Of a stretch of DNA of 64,000 nt, positions 27,306 through 37,535 are shown in pieces. The DNA comes from CBDEUK01 sp965250225 (GTDB taxonomy: Bacteria > Pseudomonadota > Gammaproteobacteria > Eutrophobiales > Eutrophobiaceae): assembly GCA_965250225.1 (NCBI GenBank), contig CBDFNQ010000028.1, positions 1 to 64,000 of the forward strand, read 5' to 3'. Every line of letters starts with the position of its first letter. Position 1 is the first letter of the stretch. The notes under the pieces were generated by a model. It saw only the letters and a program-made list of their open reading frames with translations, was not told the DNA's origin and did no database searches. The translations under genes were made by a program, and so were the position numbers.

Positions 27306-27819
27306 TCAGTGAGTTAATAAATCTCTGGTTTCATCCAGCTGGATTTGCGCGCGACGTTTCAGGTCAGTGCTAAAATACAAGCCTACTATTGATGTAACCA
27401 GGCCGGCTGTGGTTGGTAATAATGCCTGTGAGATGCCATCTGCTATGCCACGGGCGTTACCCGTACCAAAGACATTGATCACTTCAAAGATTGCGATCAT
27501 TCCGGTGACGGTGCCGAGCAGGCCGAGCAATGGTAATACAGCAATTAATGCGTTGATAGGGATCATGTTGTGTTTTGTATTCATACTGATGTCAGCAAGA
27601 AATCCTTCGCGAAGTTTCATTGAATGCCAGGAAATTTTATTAGTACGTTGTTCCCAACGACGAATGATCACGTCCAGTTGTTTTTTGTAGCCGTAAATAA
27701 AAAAAAAAGTAGCGTTCAATGATTAAGATCCAGAGTAAAATTGAGGTGAATAAAATGACTATCAGGACAGTGCCTCCCTGATCAAAAAAATCTCTGAAGT
27801 TGTTTATCCAATCAAGCAT
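27306..27819 (-). pseudogene. exbB: ExbB2 proton channel with a poly-A frameshift
   Basis: From ATG 27819 the N-terminus reads MLDWINNFRDFFDQGGTVLI and a first membrane helix to ILIIERYFFF. A run of ten T on the plus strand near 27701-27710 breaks the frame. In the next frame it continues IYGYKKQLDVIIRRWEQRTN and the conserved ExbB/TolQ core LIAVLPLLGLLGTVTGMIAI to the stop. The start overlaps the stop of the preceding long ExbB gene, as expected in this operon. One indel restores a protein of about 170 residues. Confidence 0.87.
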
Positions 27820-29199
27820 TAGACTGTTTTCTACGGTTCGTTTCTGCTAACTGGGCGATAAAACCTTTGCTTTTTTCATCAAGGATCTGGATCACATTAT
27901 TGCTTTTGCTCGATACAAAACTGTGTAATAGTAATAATGGAATAGCAACGACCAATCCCATGACAGTTGTCACCAGGGCTTGGGAAATGCCACTGGACAT
28001 AGTTCGAGGATCACCCGTTCCAAACAAGGTGATTGATTGAAATGTTTCAATAATCCCCGTGACGGTACCCAACAAGCCAAGCAGCGGGGCTATGGCTGCC
28101 AGTAATGACAGGATGCTCATACCGCGTTGTAATGCGGGCAATTCTTTTAGAATTGCTTCATCCATTTTGAATTCCAGTGTTTCAGTATCGATGTCCGGGT
28201 TCTTGACATAGACTTCCATGATTCGACCGAGGGGGTTATTGTCTGGTGTTTTATGACTGAGTTGAGTTTGTACTTTTTTTATTTGTCTGAGTCAGTCTGA
28301 GTAGCCGGATGATTGCTATCAACAAACCAACAATGCCAACAACAATAATAATATAACCTATCAATCCTCCCTGTTCGATGCGCTCAAAGATGTTGGGTTC
28401 TTGCACTAACAACGCCAGCATCTCGCCACGTGTGGGATCGAGTGCAATCGGGTATAGGTCAGAAGGTTGCCCAGCAGATAATTTTTCATGCTTTGCATTT
28501 TCAAGATCGCTGGCCATAGTCTGAAATCTTGCTGTGGGTTGTCGTCCCGGTTCCACTAGTTTGCCAGTCTCAGGTAGAAAACGTAGATAATGACCGTTTG
28601 AGTAGGTATTAAAAACACCCACACGCGTTACTGATTGTTCAACCTCTTCGCCAGTATTAAGGATAATATTTGCCGGGAAGCTGACAACCTTTGCAGATTC
28701 TGCCATTTCATCCAGCACCAATAGCCACAGATCTTCCAGTTCCTTGATCGACGGTAATTCCTTGCTACCAGCTAATTTATCTATCCCTTCATCTCTACCG
28801 GGTTTTTGTGCAGTGACGATCGATGTATCAATAATGCTATCAACTTCATTGGCAATTTGACGTACGACACCATGCAATTCATCGAGTGAACCAATTCGTT
28901 GTTTTAAAATATTCTCCTGGGTTTTTATCGCGACTTCGTTTTCATCATAGCGGGATCGTAATCGTTTGCTACGAGCTTCTTCATTGACATATTTTGTTTT
29001 TGCTTCATTCAAAACTACAGATTGTTTATCTTTGGCAGATTTGAATGTTTCAACACGTTGTAGTAATTCCTTTTTTTCCAGCAGGCGTTCTTTTTTAACT
29101 TGCTTAACCAATTCATCAAGACTCATTGCATTGTCTTGAGAAAATAAGGGTTGTGATAAAATTAATGCGAAAACAAGGTGTGAGTGTACGCAGGATCAT
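27812..29199 (-). pseudogene. Long ExbB-like protein (TtpC type) with frameshifts
   Basis: This is the long periplasmic-extended MotA/TolQ/ExbB protein that precedes ExbB in TonB2 operons. Its coiled-coil periplasmic part (LVKQVKKERLLEKKELLQRV), a membrane helix (GGLIGYIIIVVGIVGLLIAI) and the channel core (LLAAIAPLLGLLGTVTGIIE) lie in two frames. They meet at a T7 run (28274-28280). The signal peptide (LVFALILSQPLFSQ) is in the main frame but its ATG at 29199, which overlaps the DUF3450 stop, is not, so a second indel near 29180 is likely. Corrected length would be about 450 residues. Confidence 0.85.
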
Positions 29200-29969
29200 T
29201 GTATTTTCTCCGGCGCTTTGACAGGAATTCTAAACAGATCAGGCGGTGCCTGGTTGCGTGCTATCTTAAGACCTTTCTGCACACCACTATGATAGGACTT
29301 ATCAAGTGCAGCCCATCTTTTCTCCCCTGCATGCCATTGACCAATGGCCTTCTTATCCAGGGTGGAATAGATCAATGTTAATCGGCCTATACGTAATATA
29401 TCAACGGTTTGTGATTTATCGTTAATGAGGATCGTATCTTCATAGGCCTCAATCGTTCGGCCATATTCCATCTCAATTTGATAGGCCTCCATGACACGAC
29501 GAAACTTATCGGGCAGTGTCACGTCAGGTCTGTCCATCATTTCTTTAATAAGTAGCAGACGCTCCTGTCTCTCTTTTGTTAAAAAAGGAAAATCAAGAGA
29601 AATAAATACCTCCAGAACTTCAATCATTCGTAGCATCAACGGCACAATGTCCCGTTGCGTACTTTCGATATACCCCATTTGTCTTTCTATCGAGATCAAT
29701 GAGTTTTGTTGGTTCTCGATCAGAACTTCAAGTTGATTGTTATAACGGGTTAAACTGTCAGTCGAATGCAGAAGTGTTTTGTATTCTTGCTGCATATCAC
29801 GAGTGTTATTTGCAAGAGAGTCGATTGTTTGCTGGGTTTGAATATTATTTTTCTGTGATTCCAGCGTGTTATCAACCGCTGATTTCAACGCATCATCTGC
29901 GGTCACAACGAAACTGAAAAATATCAACGAGATAATGACTAGAGTCGAAATAACAGGTTTGTATATCAT
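29196..29969 (-). CDS. DUF3450 periplasmic protein
   Basis: The 257-residue protein has a signal peptide (ISTLVIISLIFFSFVVTADD) and a long coiled coil (TLESQKNNIQTQQTIDSLAN, NNQLEVLIENQQNSLISIER), then a compact domain with FPFLTKERQERLLLIKEMMD and RLTLIYSTLDKKAIGQWHAG. This matches the DUF3450 family, found as the first gene of TonB2-type operons. It shares an ATGA overlap with the long ExbB gene and so heads the six-gene operon. The 185-bp gap to the divergent receptor holds the promoters of both. Confidence 0.88.
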   Translation of the reverse strand: MIYKPVISTLVIISLIFFSFVVTADDALKSAVDNTLESQKNNIQTQQTIDSLANNTRDMQQEYKTLLHSTDSLTRYNNQLEVLIENQQNSLISIERQMGYIESTQRDIVPLMLRMIEVLEVFISLDFPFLTKERQERLLLIKEMMDRPDVTLPDKFRRVMEAYQIEMEYGRTIEAYEDTILINDKSQTVDILRIGRLTLIYSTLDKKAIGQWHAGEKRWAALDKSYHSGVQKGLKIARNQAPPDLFRIPVKAPEKIQ

Positions 29970-30154
29970 TGGTAATCCTTGATCAATTTACAGTAAAACG
30001 GTTTTAGTATCCTTGAATGAGTGTATGGAAATTATCGGGAAATTTGACCGGGAGTTTTTCCTGAATATTGCACACACTCTTAAATTGTGTGTTCAAGTCG
30101 AATTATAATCTACAGCAACAATCAGAATAACTAGAAAACTTTGTGGAGAAATTA

Positions 30155-32573
30155 ATGTTGGTATTGGATTGTCTCGGTAGAAAACGGTTGTTGTTTGCTA
30201 TTTTGTTCTTTCAAAGTGCAAAACATTATTGCTCAAACAGATGGTTTGGCAGATGGTCTGGCAGATAGCCAGACAGACGAACTTGAGGATGTAACGGTGA
30301 TTGGAGTCACACCGACCCATGGGGTAGGCCTGCCTGAAAATCAAATTCCTTTTAATGTGCAATCTGCCACCAGTGCTGATCTGGAAGAATCTCAAAGTTT
30401 CGATCTGACCGATTACATCAATCGTAATCTGGGAAGCGTGACGCTGAATGATGCCCAGAACAATCCATTGCAATCAGATGTTCAATATAGAGGTTTCACA
30501 CTCTCTCCCTTATTAGGTTTGCCACAGGGTTTATCCGTATTTCAAAACGGTGTGCGTATCAATGAACCTTTCGGTGACTCAATAAACTTTGATCTGCTGC
30601 CTGAATCTTCCATCGGCAGTATTAATCTGGTCGGTGGTGCGAATCCCTTATTTGGTTTGAATACCCTTGGTGGTGCGTTAACTGTGAGAACCAAAAATGG
30701 TTTTACACATGAAGGACACAGTCTTGAAACCTATGGTGGTTCGTTTGGACGTTTTGTGACCACTGTTGAAAGTGGCGCGAATAATGGACAGTGGGGTTAT
30801 TTCGTTACGGGAAATTATTTTGACGAGGATGGTTGGCGTGACGCGTCTGAATCCGATGCTCTGAATTTTTTCAGTACTGTGGGATACCGTGATCAGGACA
30901 CAACCCTGGATATTGGCATTAATCATGGCGATACCGATCTGGTTGGAAATGGATCAACCCCTGTCGAGCTTGAAGCCCTGGATAGAGAAGCCGTATTTAC
31001 CTCTCCTGATCAGACAAAAAATAATTTGACGATGGTGATAGCCGAAGGGACGCATTGGTTAAATGAGTCAACCCAGTTATCGGGCAATGTTTTTTATCGT
31101 AATAATGAAACAGACTCTTTCAATGGTGATGGCACTGAATATGAGGACTGTGCATTAAACGGCGGCCCTGCTGGTTTTTTGTGTGAAGAAGGCGACACTG
31201 TCCCGATCGATGATCAAAACGGCAATACGGTTGCTGTAGTAAATGCGAATGGCACAGAAAGAAATGCTCTGAATAATATTAGTGATCGTGAACAGGAAGG
31301 ATTTGGTGGTTCTTTGCAATCAACTTTTCTCAGTGATTTATTTGGTAGAGAAAATCAATTTATTATTGGTAGTGCCTATCAACAAGGGCTGATTGATTTT
31401 ACCTCTATTGTTGAAGTGGCGACCTTAGTCTGTGAATTTAATGGTGATGATTGCACCTTGCCTGGAGCTGATCGCAGTACAGTAGCCTCTGGTTTGTTTA
31501 TCCCTGAAGAGGGCACAAAGATAAAGGCACATAATCGTACATGGTCAATTTATCTAACGGACACAATTTCAGTGACCGATCAACTTAATCTCACTTTGTC
31601 TGGACGTTATAATAATTCACATATTGTTTTAGGTGACCGCAGCAATCAGAATACTTTAGTTGAACCGAGTAGTCCCCAAGATTTGAATGGTGAACATGAT
31701 TTCCAACGTTTTAACCCGGCAGTGGGTTTGACCTACACTTTCTTGGGTGGCACGAATGTGTTCGGTAGTTACAGTGAATCTTCACGTGCACCGACACCTA
31801 TTGAATTACTCTGTGCGGATGAGAGTGCTCCCTGTACCTTGCCAAACGCATTCCTTGCTGATCCACCATTGGAACAAGTTGTCACTAAAAGTTTTGAAGG
31901 AGGTTTCCGTGGCGTGTTCAATGATATTGATTACTCTATAGCCGGTTTTCACAGTACCAATACTGACGATATTATTTTTACCAGCACCGGTGGCATAGGT
32001 TCGAATGAAGGCTTTTTTAGAAATGTGGGCGACACACAACGGGTCGGTGTTGAATTAGGGCTGTCGGGAGAAATTAACAGGCTGAACTGGTTTATGAATT
32101 ACAGCTTTGTGGGTGCAACATTTGAAACAGCATTCCAGGCTGCCAGTGCCAATCATCCGTTGGCAGATGCCAATGGTGAAATTGCAGTGCAAGCTGGCGA
32201 TAATATTCCTGGTGTTCCACAACATTCATTAAAGCTAGGTGGATTATTTAGCGTGACCAATCAATTAGATATTGGGGCGAACATGCTCTTTAATTCTGAA
32301 CAATACATTAGAGGTGATGAAGCAAATTTACTGGATGCGATAGATAGTTACGTTGTTGTTAGCCTGAATGGAACATACAAAGTGAATAGTCGTTTCACTG
32401 TATTTGCTCGGATTAATAATTTATTCGATACCGATTATGAAACGTTTGGATTGCTTGGTGAGCCTGGTGAAGTATTTGATGGCTCGGGCGCAACACCTGC
32501 CTTTACTAACCCACGTTTTATTGGTGTCGGTGCACCTATCTCCGGTTTTGTTGGGATCAAAATTTTACTCTAA
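30155..32573 (+). CDS. TonB-dependent outer membrane receptor
   Basis: A receptor of roughly 800 residues. The TonB box region (ELEDVTVIGVTPTHG), the plug domain (DLTDYINRNLGSVTLNDAQN, then VQYRGFTLSPLLGLPQGLSV, NPLFGLNTLGGALTVRTKNG) and the 22-strand barrel ending FVGIKILL are intact. The main frame only offers a TTG at 30195. The ATG at 30155 behind TGTGGAGA opens a proper signal-peptide-like start (RKRLLFAILFF) in another phase, so one indel near 30215 is suspected. Its divergent position beside the TonB2-type operon suggests that system energises it. Substrate unknown; sequence resembles siderophore or CirA/Fe-type receptors only generally. Confidence 0.85.
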
Positions 32574-32600
32574 CAATAATTTCTCTCTCCTCTCTCTAAT

Positions 32601-32628
32601 GAACGGGCCATATTGTCCCGTTCTTTTT
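32601..32628 (+). terminator. Intrinsic terminator after receptor gene
   Basis: GAACGGG and CCCGTTC form a 7-bp stem followed by TTTTT, 28 bases after the receptor stop codon. Confidence 0.85.
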
Positions 32629-32700
32629 ATTCAGAATTCTTTATACTGTATTTTGTTAAATCCCAGGGACTTCTGATTAATTTGTCCAGAGCTTCTCTAA

Positions 32701-34074
32701 ATGAGTTTTTATATGAGCCTACGATTACGATTAAGTTTGTTAATCACATTGGTATTTTTACTAATACTGGTAGCAACGGGCTATGTAGTAATAGAAAATG
32801 CACGCCGGGCAATCGAAGATGAAATTCATTCCAGTGCGCAACTGACATTACAGTTGATTGAAATTGCATTTGCTAGTGTTGAGGAAAAACAGGCGGATAA
32901 AAAAATCAGTTTGGTTGAGGAAATCTCAGAACTGGAAAGCTCACGACATTTAACGATTGATCTGATCCGTCATAGCAACTCACGCCATGCGCCATTTTTT
33001 CCTGAACGAGCCATTTTAGCAGATGCACCAGACTGGTTTGTGCAACGAGTAAAACCCGTTCCTATTGAATTTAGAAGAACATTGCCCACACCGAATCTAC
33101 CCATAGAACTGGTTATCAAGGCAAACCCTTCGGATGAAATTACCGAGGCCTGGAATGAAACAAAAGGGGTGCTCATTTTGTTAACCTTATTTGTGTTAAT
33201 TGCCATAACATTGGTTTATTACACATTAGGTCGCGGCCTGAAACCGATCGATAATATCCTACATGCCCTGGAAGAGATAGAACAAGGTAACTATCAATTG
33301 CGTCTACCAGATTTTAATTTACCTGAATTAAGCAAGATATCTCAAAAATTTAATCATATGGCTGCGGTCATGCAAAAAAGCCGTGATGAAAATCGTGCCC
33401 TGACTCAACGATCTTTAGCTATTCAGGAACAGGAAAGGCAAGATTTGGCCTATGCTTTACACGATGAACTGGGGCAATCGATCACTGCAGTGAAAGCTGT
33501 TGCAGCATCAATTAAATCGCAGGATCAGTCGGTGACTGAAATCAACAAGAGTGTGGATGCGATCATTGATGTATCCGATCAAATGTATGATGTTGCGCGT
33601 ACTATGATACAGCGTTTGCGACCATCCGTGTTAGATGAACTGGGAATTGTTCGGGCATTACAGGAAATGATTGATGACTGGAATGTTCATCATGGTGATC
33701 TGTTTTGTCATTTTAATTTTTTCGGTCAGTTAGATAAACTTGGTGATACCATAAATATTATGCTTTACAGAATTGTGCAGGAAAGTTTGACGAATGTGGC
33801 AAAGCATGCAGAAGCAGATAGTGTTCATATAAATATACATCGAACTCTGGATATTAAAACTAATAATGATTCTCAAAGTAAAGAAACCGGGGCAGGAGAG
33901 ATCACATTATTCATTGAAGACAATGGTATTGGTTTTGACACAAACAAAACATCACAGGGTCTGGGTTTATTAGGGATGAGAGAGCGCGTGGAATCATTAG
34001 GTGGTGAAATCTCCATAGATAGTTCTGAAGACAATGGTGTGGAAATCAAAGTGACAATTCCTTGTGAACAATAA
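32701..34074 (+). CDS. Sensor histidine kinase, NarX/UhpB type
   Basis: The 457-residue kinase has two membrane helices (LRLSLLITLVFLLILVATGY and GVLILLTLFVLIAITLVYYT) bounding a periplasmic sensor of about 125 residues. A HAMP linker follows (RGLKPIDNILHALEEIEQGN), then HisKA_3 with the phosphoacceptor in LAYALHDELGQSITAVKAVA, and an ATPase domain (IVQESLTNVAKHAEAD, EDNGIGF, GLGLLGMRERVESLGG). It pairs with the LuxR-type regulator encoded 29 bases downstream. The signal is not known; the location between a receptor gene and PQQ-associated genes allows control of alcohol metabolism, which is speculation. Confidence 0.93.
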   Translation: MSFYMSLRLRLSLLITLVFLLILVATGYVVIENARRAIEDEIHSSAQLTLQLIEIAFASVEEKQADKKISLVEEISELESSRHLTIDLIRHSNSRHAPFFPERAILADAPDWFVQRVKPVPIEFRRTLPTPNLPIELVIKANPSDEITEAWNETKGVLILLTLFVLIAITLVYYTLGRGLKPIDNILHALEEIEQGNYQLRLPDFNLPELSKISQKFNHMAAVMQKSRDENRALTQRSLAIQEQERQDLAYALHDELGQSITAVKAVAASIKSQDQSVTEINKSVDAIIDVSDQMYDVARTMIQRLRPSVLDELGIVRALQEMIDDWNVHHGDLFCHFNFFGQLDKLGDTINIMLYRIVQESLTNVAKHAEADSVHINIHRTLDIKTNNDSQSKETGAGEITLFIEDNGIGFDTNKTSQGLGLLGMRERVESLGGEISIDSSEDNGVEIKVTIPCEQ

Positions 34075-34103
34075 TGAAATATTATTATGAATAGAGTTAT
34101 CTC

Positions 34104-34754
34104 ATGAATAAAGAAATGGAAAAAATAAAAGTATTACTAGTGGATGATCACGCGGTTGTCAGAGCTGGTTACGAAATGTTGTTAAAAAATTCCACTGACA
34201 TAGAAGTGTTGGTACAAGCGGAAAGTGGTGAGCAGGCGATCAAGGCTTATATCGAACACCAACCTGATGTCATCGTTATGGATCTGTCTTTACCTGGTAT
34301 CGGTGGACTTGAAGCGATCCGTCGCATTATAGCGCGTGACTCTACGGCCAGGATTTTAGTCTTCAGTATGCATGATGATACGATATTTGTTGAACAAGCT
34401 TTGCAGGCAGGTGCCAAAGGTTATATCCCTAAAAGCAGTTCGCCGGATGCACTGGCGGATGGAATTCGAGCAATCTATAAAGGCGAAACATACGTTGATG
34501 CAAATATTGCTGAACGTATTGCTAGCAGTAAAGTTAGAGGTGAAAACACACCATTCAGTAATCTATCAACACGCGAGTTTGAGATATTTTGTTTGCTTGC
34601 AAAAGGACTTAACACCAGTGAGATAGCCAAGTGTTTATCAATCAGCTATAAAACCGTTGCAAACTACAGCACACAGATAAAAAATAAATTAGACGTGTCT
34701 ACCGTTGCGGAGTTAGCACGTATGGCGATTCGATATAAAATTATAGATGCCTGA
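34104..34754 (+). CDS. NarL/FixJ-family response regulator
   Basis: The 216-residue regulator has a receiver domain (VLLVDDHAVVRAGYEMLLKN; phosphoacceptor in VIVMDLSLPGIGG; lysine in KGYIPKSSS) and a LuxR helix-turn-helix (NLSTREFEIFCLLAKGLNTS, then EIAKCLSISYKTVANYSTQI). It is the cognate partner of the upstream HisKA_3 kinase. Transcription of both probably starts before 32701, where the previous terminator ends. Targets are not visible here. Confidence 0.93.
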   Translation: MNKEMEKIKVLLVDDHAVVRAGYEMLLKNSTDIEVLVQAESGEQAIKAYIEHQPDVIVMDLSLPGIGGLEAIRRIIARDSTARILVFSMHDDTIFVEQALQAGAKGYIPKSSSPDALADGIRAIYKGETYVDANIAERIASSKVRGENTPFSNLSTREFEIFCLLAKGLNTSEIAKCLSISYKTVANYSTQIKNKLDVSTVAELARMAIRYKIIDA

Positions 34755-34823
34755 TGCTTGCTTGGCTTCATACCAACACGACTTTCGCCGGTATGGCGGA
34801 GTTCTCATTATCATTTTTCGTCT

Positions 34824-34903
34824 TTCCGGCCTCCGAGCCGGAATCCACCGGCATTAGCCGGAATAATGGATGTATTGTTTCGAACAATCCTTGTCCATTA
34901 TTC
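34824..34903. repeat. Three stacked palindromes
   Basis: In 80 bases stand TTCCGGC/GCCGGAA (34824-34843), CCGGC/GCCGG (34848-34861) and a 10-bp perfect pair GAATAATGGA/TCCATTATTC (34861-34903) that encloses ATTGTTTCGAACAAT. The cluster follows the regulator stop and faces the convergent beta-propeller gene; REP-like or a terminator region. Confidence 0.6.
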
Positions 34904-35020
34904 TATTCCTATTACAATTGGATTCTGGTCGCAGCTTGTCCTCGAAGTGTTTAGTCCAGAGCCAGAAATGAGCGATAGTGTTACAATAACGAAAGCATAG
35001 ACAAAAAGTATCTTTGGAAT

Positions 35021-35977
35021 TTAATCGTCAATAACAACACCCCAGGGGAAACTTCCAACTTCGATCGTTTTGATGTTGCTATTGGTGGCAGTATCAATCA
35101 TTGAAACTGTACCGCTTACGCCATCTGTTGTGAAAATGTGAGAACCATCTTTACTCATGGCAAGTCCCCAGATACGTTTGCCAACCGGAATGGTGCTGAT
35201 TACTTCCATACTATCGGCATCCATGACAATAACCTGGTTCGCACGACCACCCGCAACATAAAGTGTTTTTTCGTCTTTACTCAATAACACATCTTTGGGT
35301 TTGGCCTTTTCGTCACCAATAGAACCCACCGCTAATACCTTATAGGTTTCCATATCTACCTTTTTAACTTCACCACTGATCTCCGAAGTGGAGTATGCGA
35401 TATTTCCCGCTTTGGTAAAGGTGACTGCTCGTGGTCGAGCACCGACCAGAATATTTCCAACGATCTTGTGCGATGGCACCTCGATCACATGCAACATGTT
35501 GGTGGATTCACTGGTGACAATAACTTTGGTTCCGTCTGGTGAGACAGCAACGCCTTCTGGTTCAAGCCCCACCTTGATTTCCGCCAACAGTTCACCGGTT
35601 TTAGGATTATAGACAGTCGCCTTGGCATCATCTTCATTTGAAATATAAATATTTCCATTGGGGTGTACAGCAAAGGTCTCCGGATCAGAACCAGATTCAA
35701 ATTTGCGTAATATTTCGAGGGTTTCAGGATCAACCACAGCAATGGAATTTTCTTCACTGACGGCAACGTACAATTCCGAACCATCCGGCGCTAATCCAAT
35801 GCCGCGTGGCCGATCACCAATATCGATCGTTGCTTCGACTTGGAATGTTTCGCCATTAATGACACTGACTGTATCCGACTTTTCATTGGTTACGAAAATA
35901 CGGCCAGTCGGTTCCGCCTGGATATTAGTGATACTCAGGCCTAAGGCAAGGGCCGCAGTCATCATGTGTTGTTTCAT
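35021..35977 (-). CDS. PQQ-system-associated YVTN beta-propeller protein
   Basis: A 318-residue exported protein: short signal peptide ending SITNIQAEP, then seven beta-propeller blades with the YVTN-like repeat (GRIFVTNEKSDTVSVINGET; SELYVAVSEENSIAVVDPET; TLYVAGGRANQVIVMDADSM; HIFTTDGVSGTVSMIDTATN). This form matches the propeller proteins found with PQQ-dependent alcohol dehydrogenase systems. It heads a pair with the substrate-binding-like protein at 36010, 32 bases upstream on the same strand. It acts in the periplasm; its exact task, perhaps scaffold or electron-transfer support, is not established. Confidence 0.87.
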   Translation of the reverse strand: MKQHMMTAALALGLSITNIQAEPTGRIFVTNEKSDTVSVINGETFQVEATIDIGDRPRGIGLAPDGSELYVAVSEENSIAVVDPETLEILRKFESGSDPETFAVHPNGNIYISNEDDAKATVYNPKTGELLAEIKVGLEPEGVAVSPDGTKVIVTSESTNMLHVIEVPSHKIVGNILVGARPRAVTFTKAGNIAYSTSEISGEVKKVDMETYKVLAVGSIGDEKAKPKDVLLSKDEKTLYVAGGRANQVIVMDADSMEVISTIPVGKRIWGLAMSKDGSHIFTTDGVSGTVSMIDTATNSNIKTIEVGSFPWGVVIDD

Positions 35978-36009
35978 GTGTTTTTCCTCGTGAAATTATT
36001 TAATAATTT

Positions 36010-36828
36010 TTACTTTAAGCAATCTGTTAGTCCCAGACTTTCTACCGTGGGTGGCTTTGCGATTCCGCGTACTGGTGCCTCGGCGATTGTTTTACCATTT
36101 TCAACAATGAGTACTGGTTGTCTCAGCTGGCCGGTATTACGAAAATCCATATTGATACCTTTCTGACCATCAAAGCTAAGATTTGTTTTTAGAAACTCTA
36201 ACATGTCTCCTGCATTGGTCAGATTTTCACGCGCCACGGTGTCTGAAACCATTTTTATCGCAGCCCAGCCAGCCCATGCCTCATCATTCATTTCTGACTT
36301 CTGGGCTTTCTTGAAGCGTTTGTTTAAATCACGTGCGGCAAACTTTACAAAATCTACATTCCAGGCTTGGGCGCTGGCATTAGAATCTGGCTTTTTTTGT
36401 TGCCACTGAGCCAGTGCATCGGCTTTCATCTGGGCACTGGGAAGAATATGCAGTTGGTTCGCACTGCAGCCAATGCGTAGATCGTCGTCATCAAGCGTGA
36501 TATTCAGGATTGCCGTGTTCGGCATTTTGCTGCCAATGGTTTCCAGCGAGTTTTTATTGCCCGCGGCAATCACCGCTATGACAGAACTGGGGATAGCATT
36601 ATCAAGATCACCAACATTGCCTACAAGGACATCGTAATGTTGGCCGAGGAACTGTCCTTGTAGATTCGCCTCACTGAGTCCTTGCTGAACACCCTGGTAG
36701 GCGGAACCGTTTGTATCACCTATGTACAAAAACGTGACATCGATGTTTTCAGCATAACTCATTGAATTAGATAGAAATAAAAGACTGATAGCCAGTGTTT
36801 TTATTGTATGTTTCCCGACTTGTTTCAT
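36010..36828 (-). CDS. PQQ-system ABC-type substrate-binding protein
   Basis: The 272-residue protein has a signal peptide (IKTLAISLLFLSNSMSYAEN) and a periplasmic-binding-protein fold (DVTFLYIGDTNGSAYQGVQQ; AVIAAGNKNSLETIGSKMPN; AWAGWAAIKMVSDTVARENL) of the type found with PQQ-dependent alcohol dehydrogenase clusters. It is shorter than usual branched-chain binding proteins and no permease or ATPase gene is next to it, so transport is uncertain. Probably co-transcribed with the downstream beta-propeller gene. Confidence 0.83.
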   Translation of the reverse strand: MKQVGKHTIKTLAISLLFLSNSMSYAENIDVTFLYIGDTNGSAYQGVQQGLSEANLQGQFLGQHYDVLVGNVGDLDNAIPSSVIAVIAAGNKNSLETIGSKMPNTAILNITLDDDDLRIGCSANQLHILPSAQMKADALAQWQQKKPDSNASAQAWNVDFVKFAARDLNKRFKKAQKSEMNDEAWAGWAAIKMVSDTVARENLTNAGDMLEFLKTNLSFDGQKGINMDFRNTGQLRQPVLIVENGKTIAEAPVRGIAKPPTVESLGLTDCLK

Positions 36829-37535
36829 GGATGTTCCTTGCTGATTTAATGTGATAATGATTCCTATTCTAACATCATAGACAATCGATAAAGGGTGGAA
36901 GTTTGTGTGATTATTTCCTGAATACTGACTTAAGCTACATCGGTGTCATGCTTGAAAAGCACTTACTTAAGGTAAAAACCGTTAGAAAATACAGCTTTCA
37001 CCACGAAGAGCACGGAGGACGCAGAGAAAAATAGACTGGAAAACAAGACACTCTCTTAATCTCTGTGCTTCCAGTGAGCTCAGTGCCGATCGGCTTTTTA
37101 CGAGAATATCTCGTTAAGTTAAGTGCCATTAGTGTCAGACTTAAGCCTGACACTTAACATGCCTTTCTGTTGTATTAATACAACACAATACTATTTTACC
37201 TATCCATCACAGATAAAAATGATGAAAAATTCGATCTTAATCTTTATTATTAGATTTCTTAAGTTAACCCTATGAATAGAGTGAAAAATTCAATATTGTA
37301 ATAATCTTTTGTTGTAAAATAACAACGTTATTTGGAATGTTTCAACAAATTTGTTGTAAAAAAGTAGAAAAATGTTGCGAGAGCATAAAAAATTGTGTAT
37401 CTTGCTTGGGTCTTATTATTTTTTAAGTCACTCGTGAGTGATCTCAATAAGTACTAACTCGCAATTGGGGGGAAGTCTGGGGGAGATCGAATATTTAAAA
37501 TCTCTAGAGTTATTTTAGTTTTTCCTGAGGAGGAA
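36829..37535. other. Long non-coding stretch before the porin gene
   Basis: About 700 AT-rich bases without a convincing gene. It holds the CTTAAG-centred palindrome at 37131-37154 (AGTGTCAG/CTGACACT arms) and several poly-T/poly-A tracts between 37260 and 37480, fitting a regulated promoter region for the porin. Nothing else recognisable. Confidence 0.6.
37131..37154. repeat. CTTAAG-centred palindrome, copy 1
   Basis: AGTGTCAGACTTAAGC followed by CTGACACT is a 24-base palindrome with one mismatched pair. Related copies lie at 38775, 38925, 40788 and 41070, all between genes. Confidence 0.75.

Noticed and set aside
34754..35000. Two overlapping plus-strand frames of 66 and 80 codons after the response regulator.
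   Set aside because: They run through three stacked palindromes and lack start signals; the protein sequences are those of repeats.
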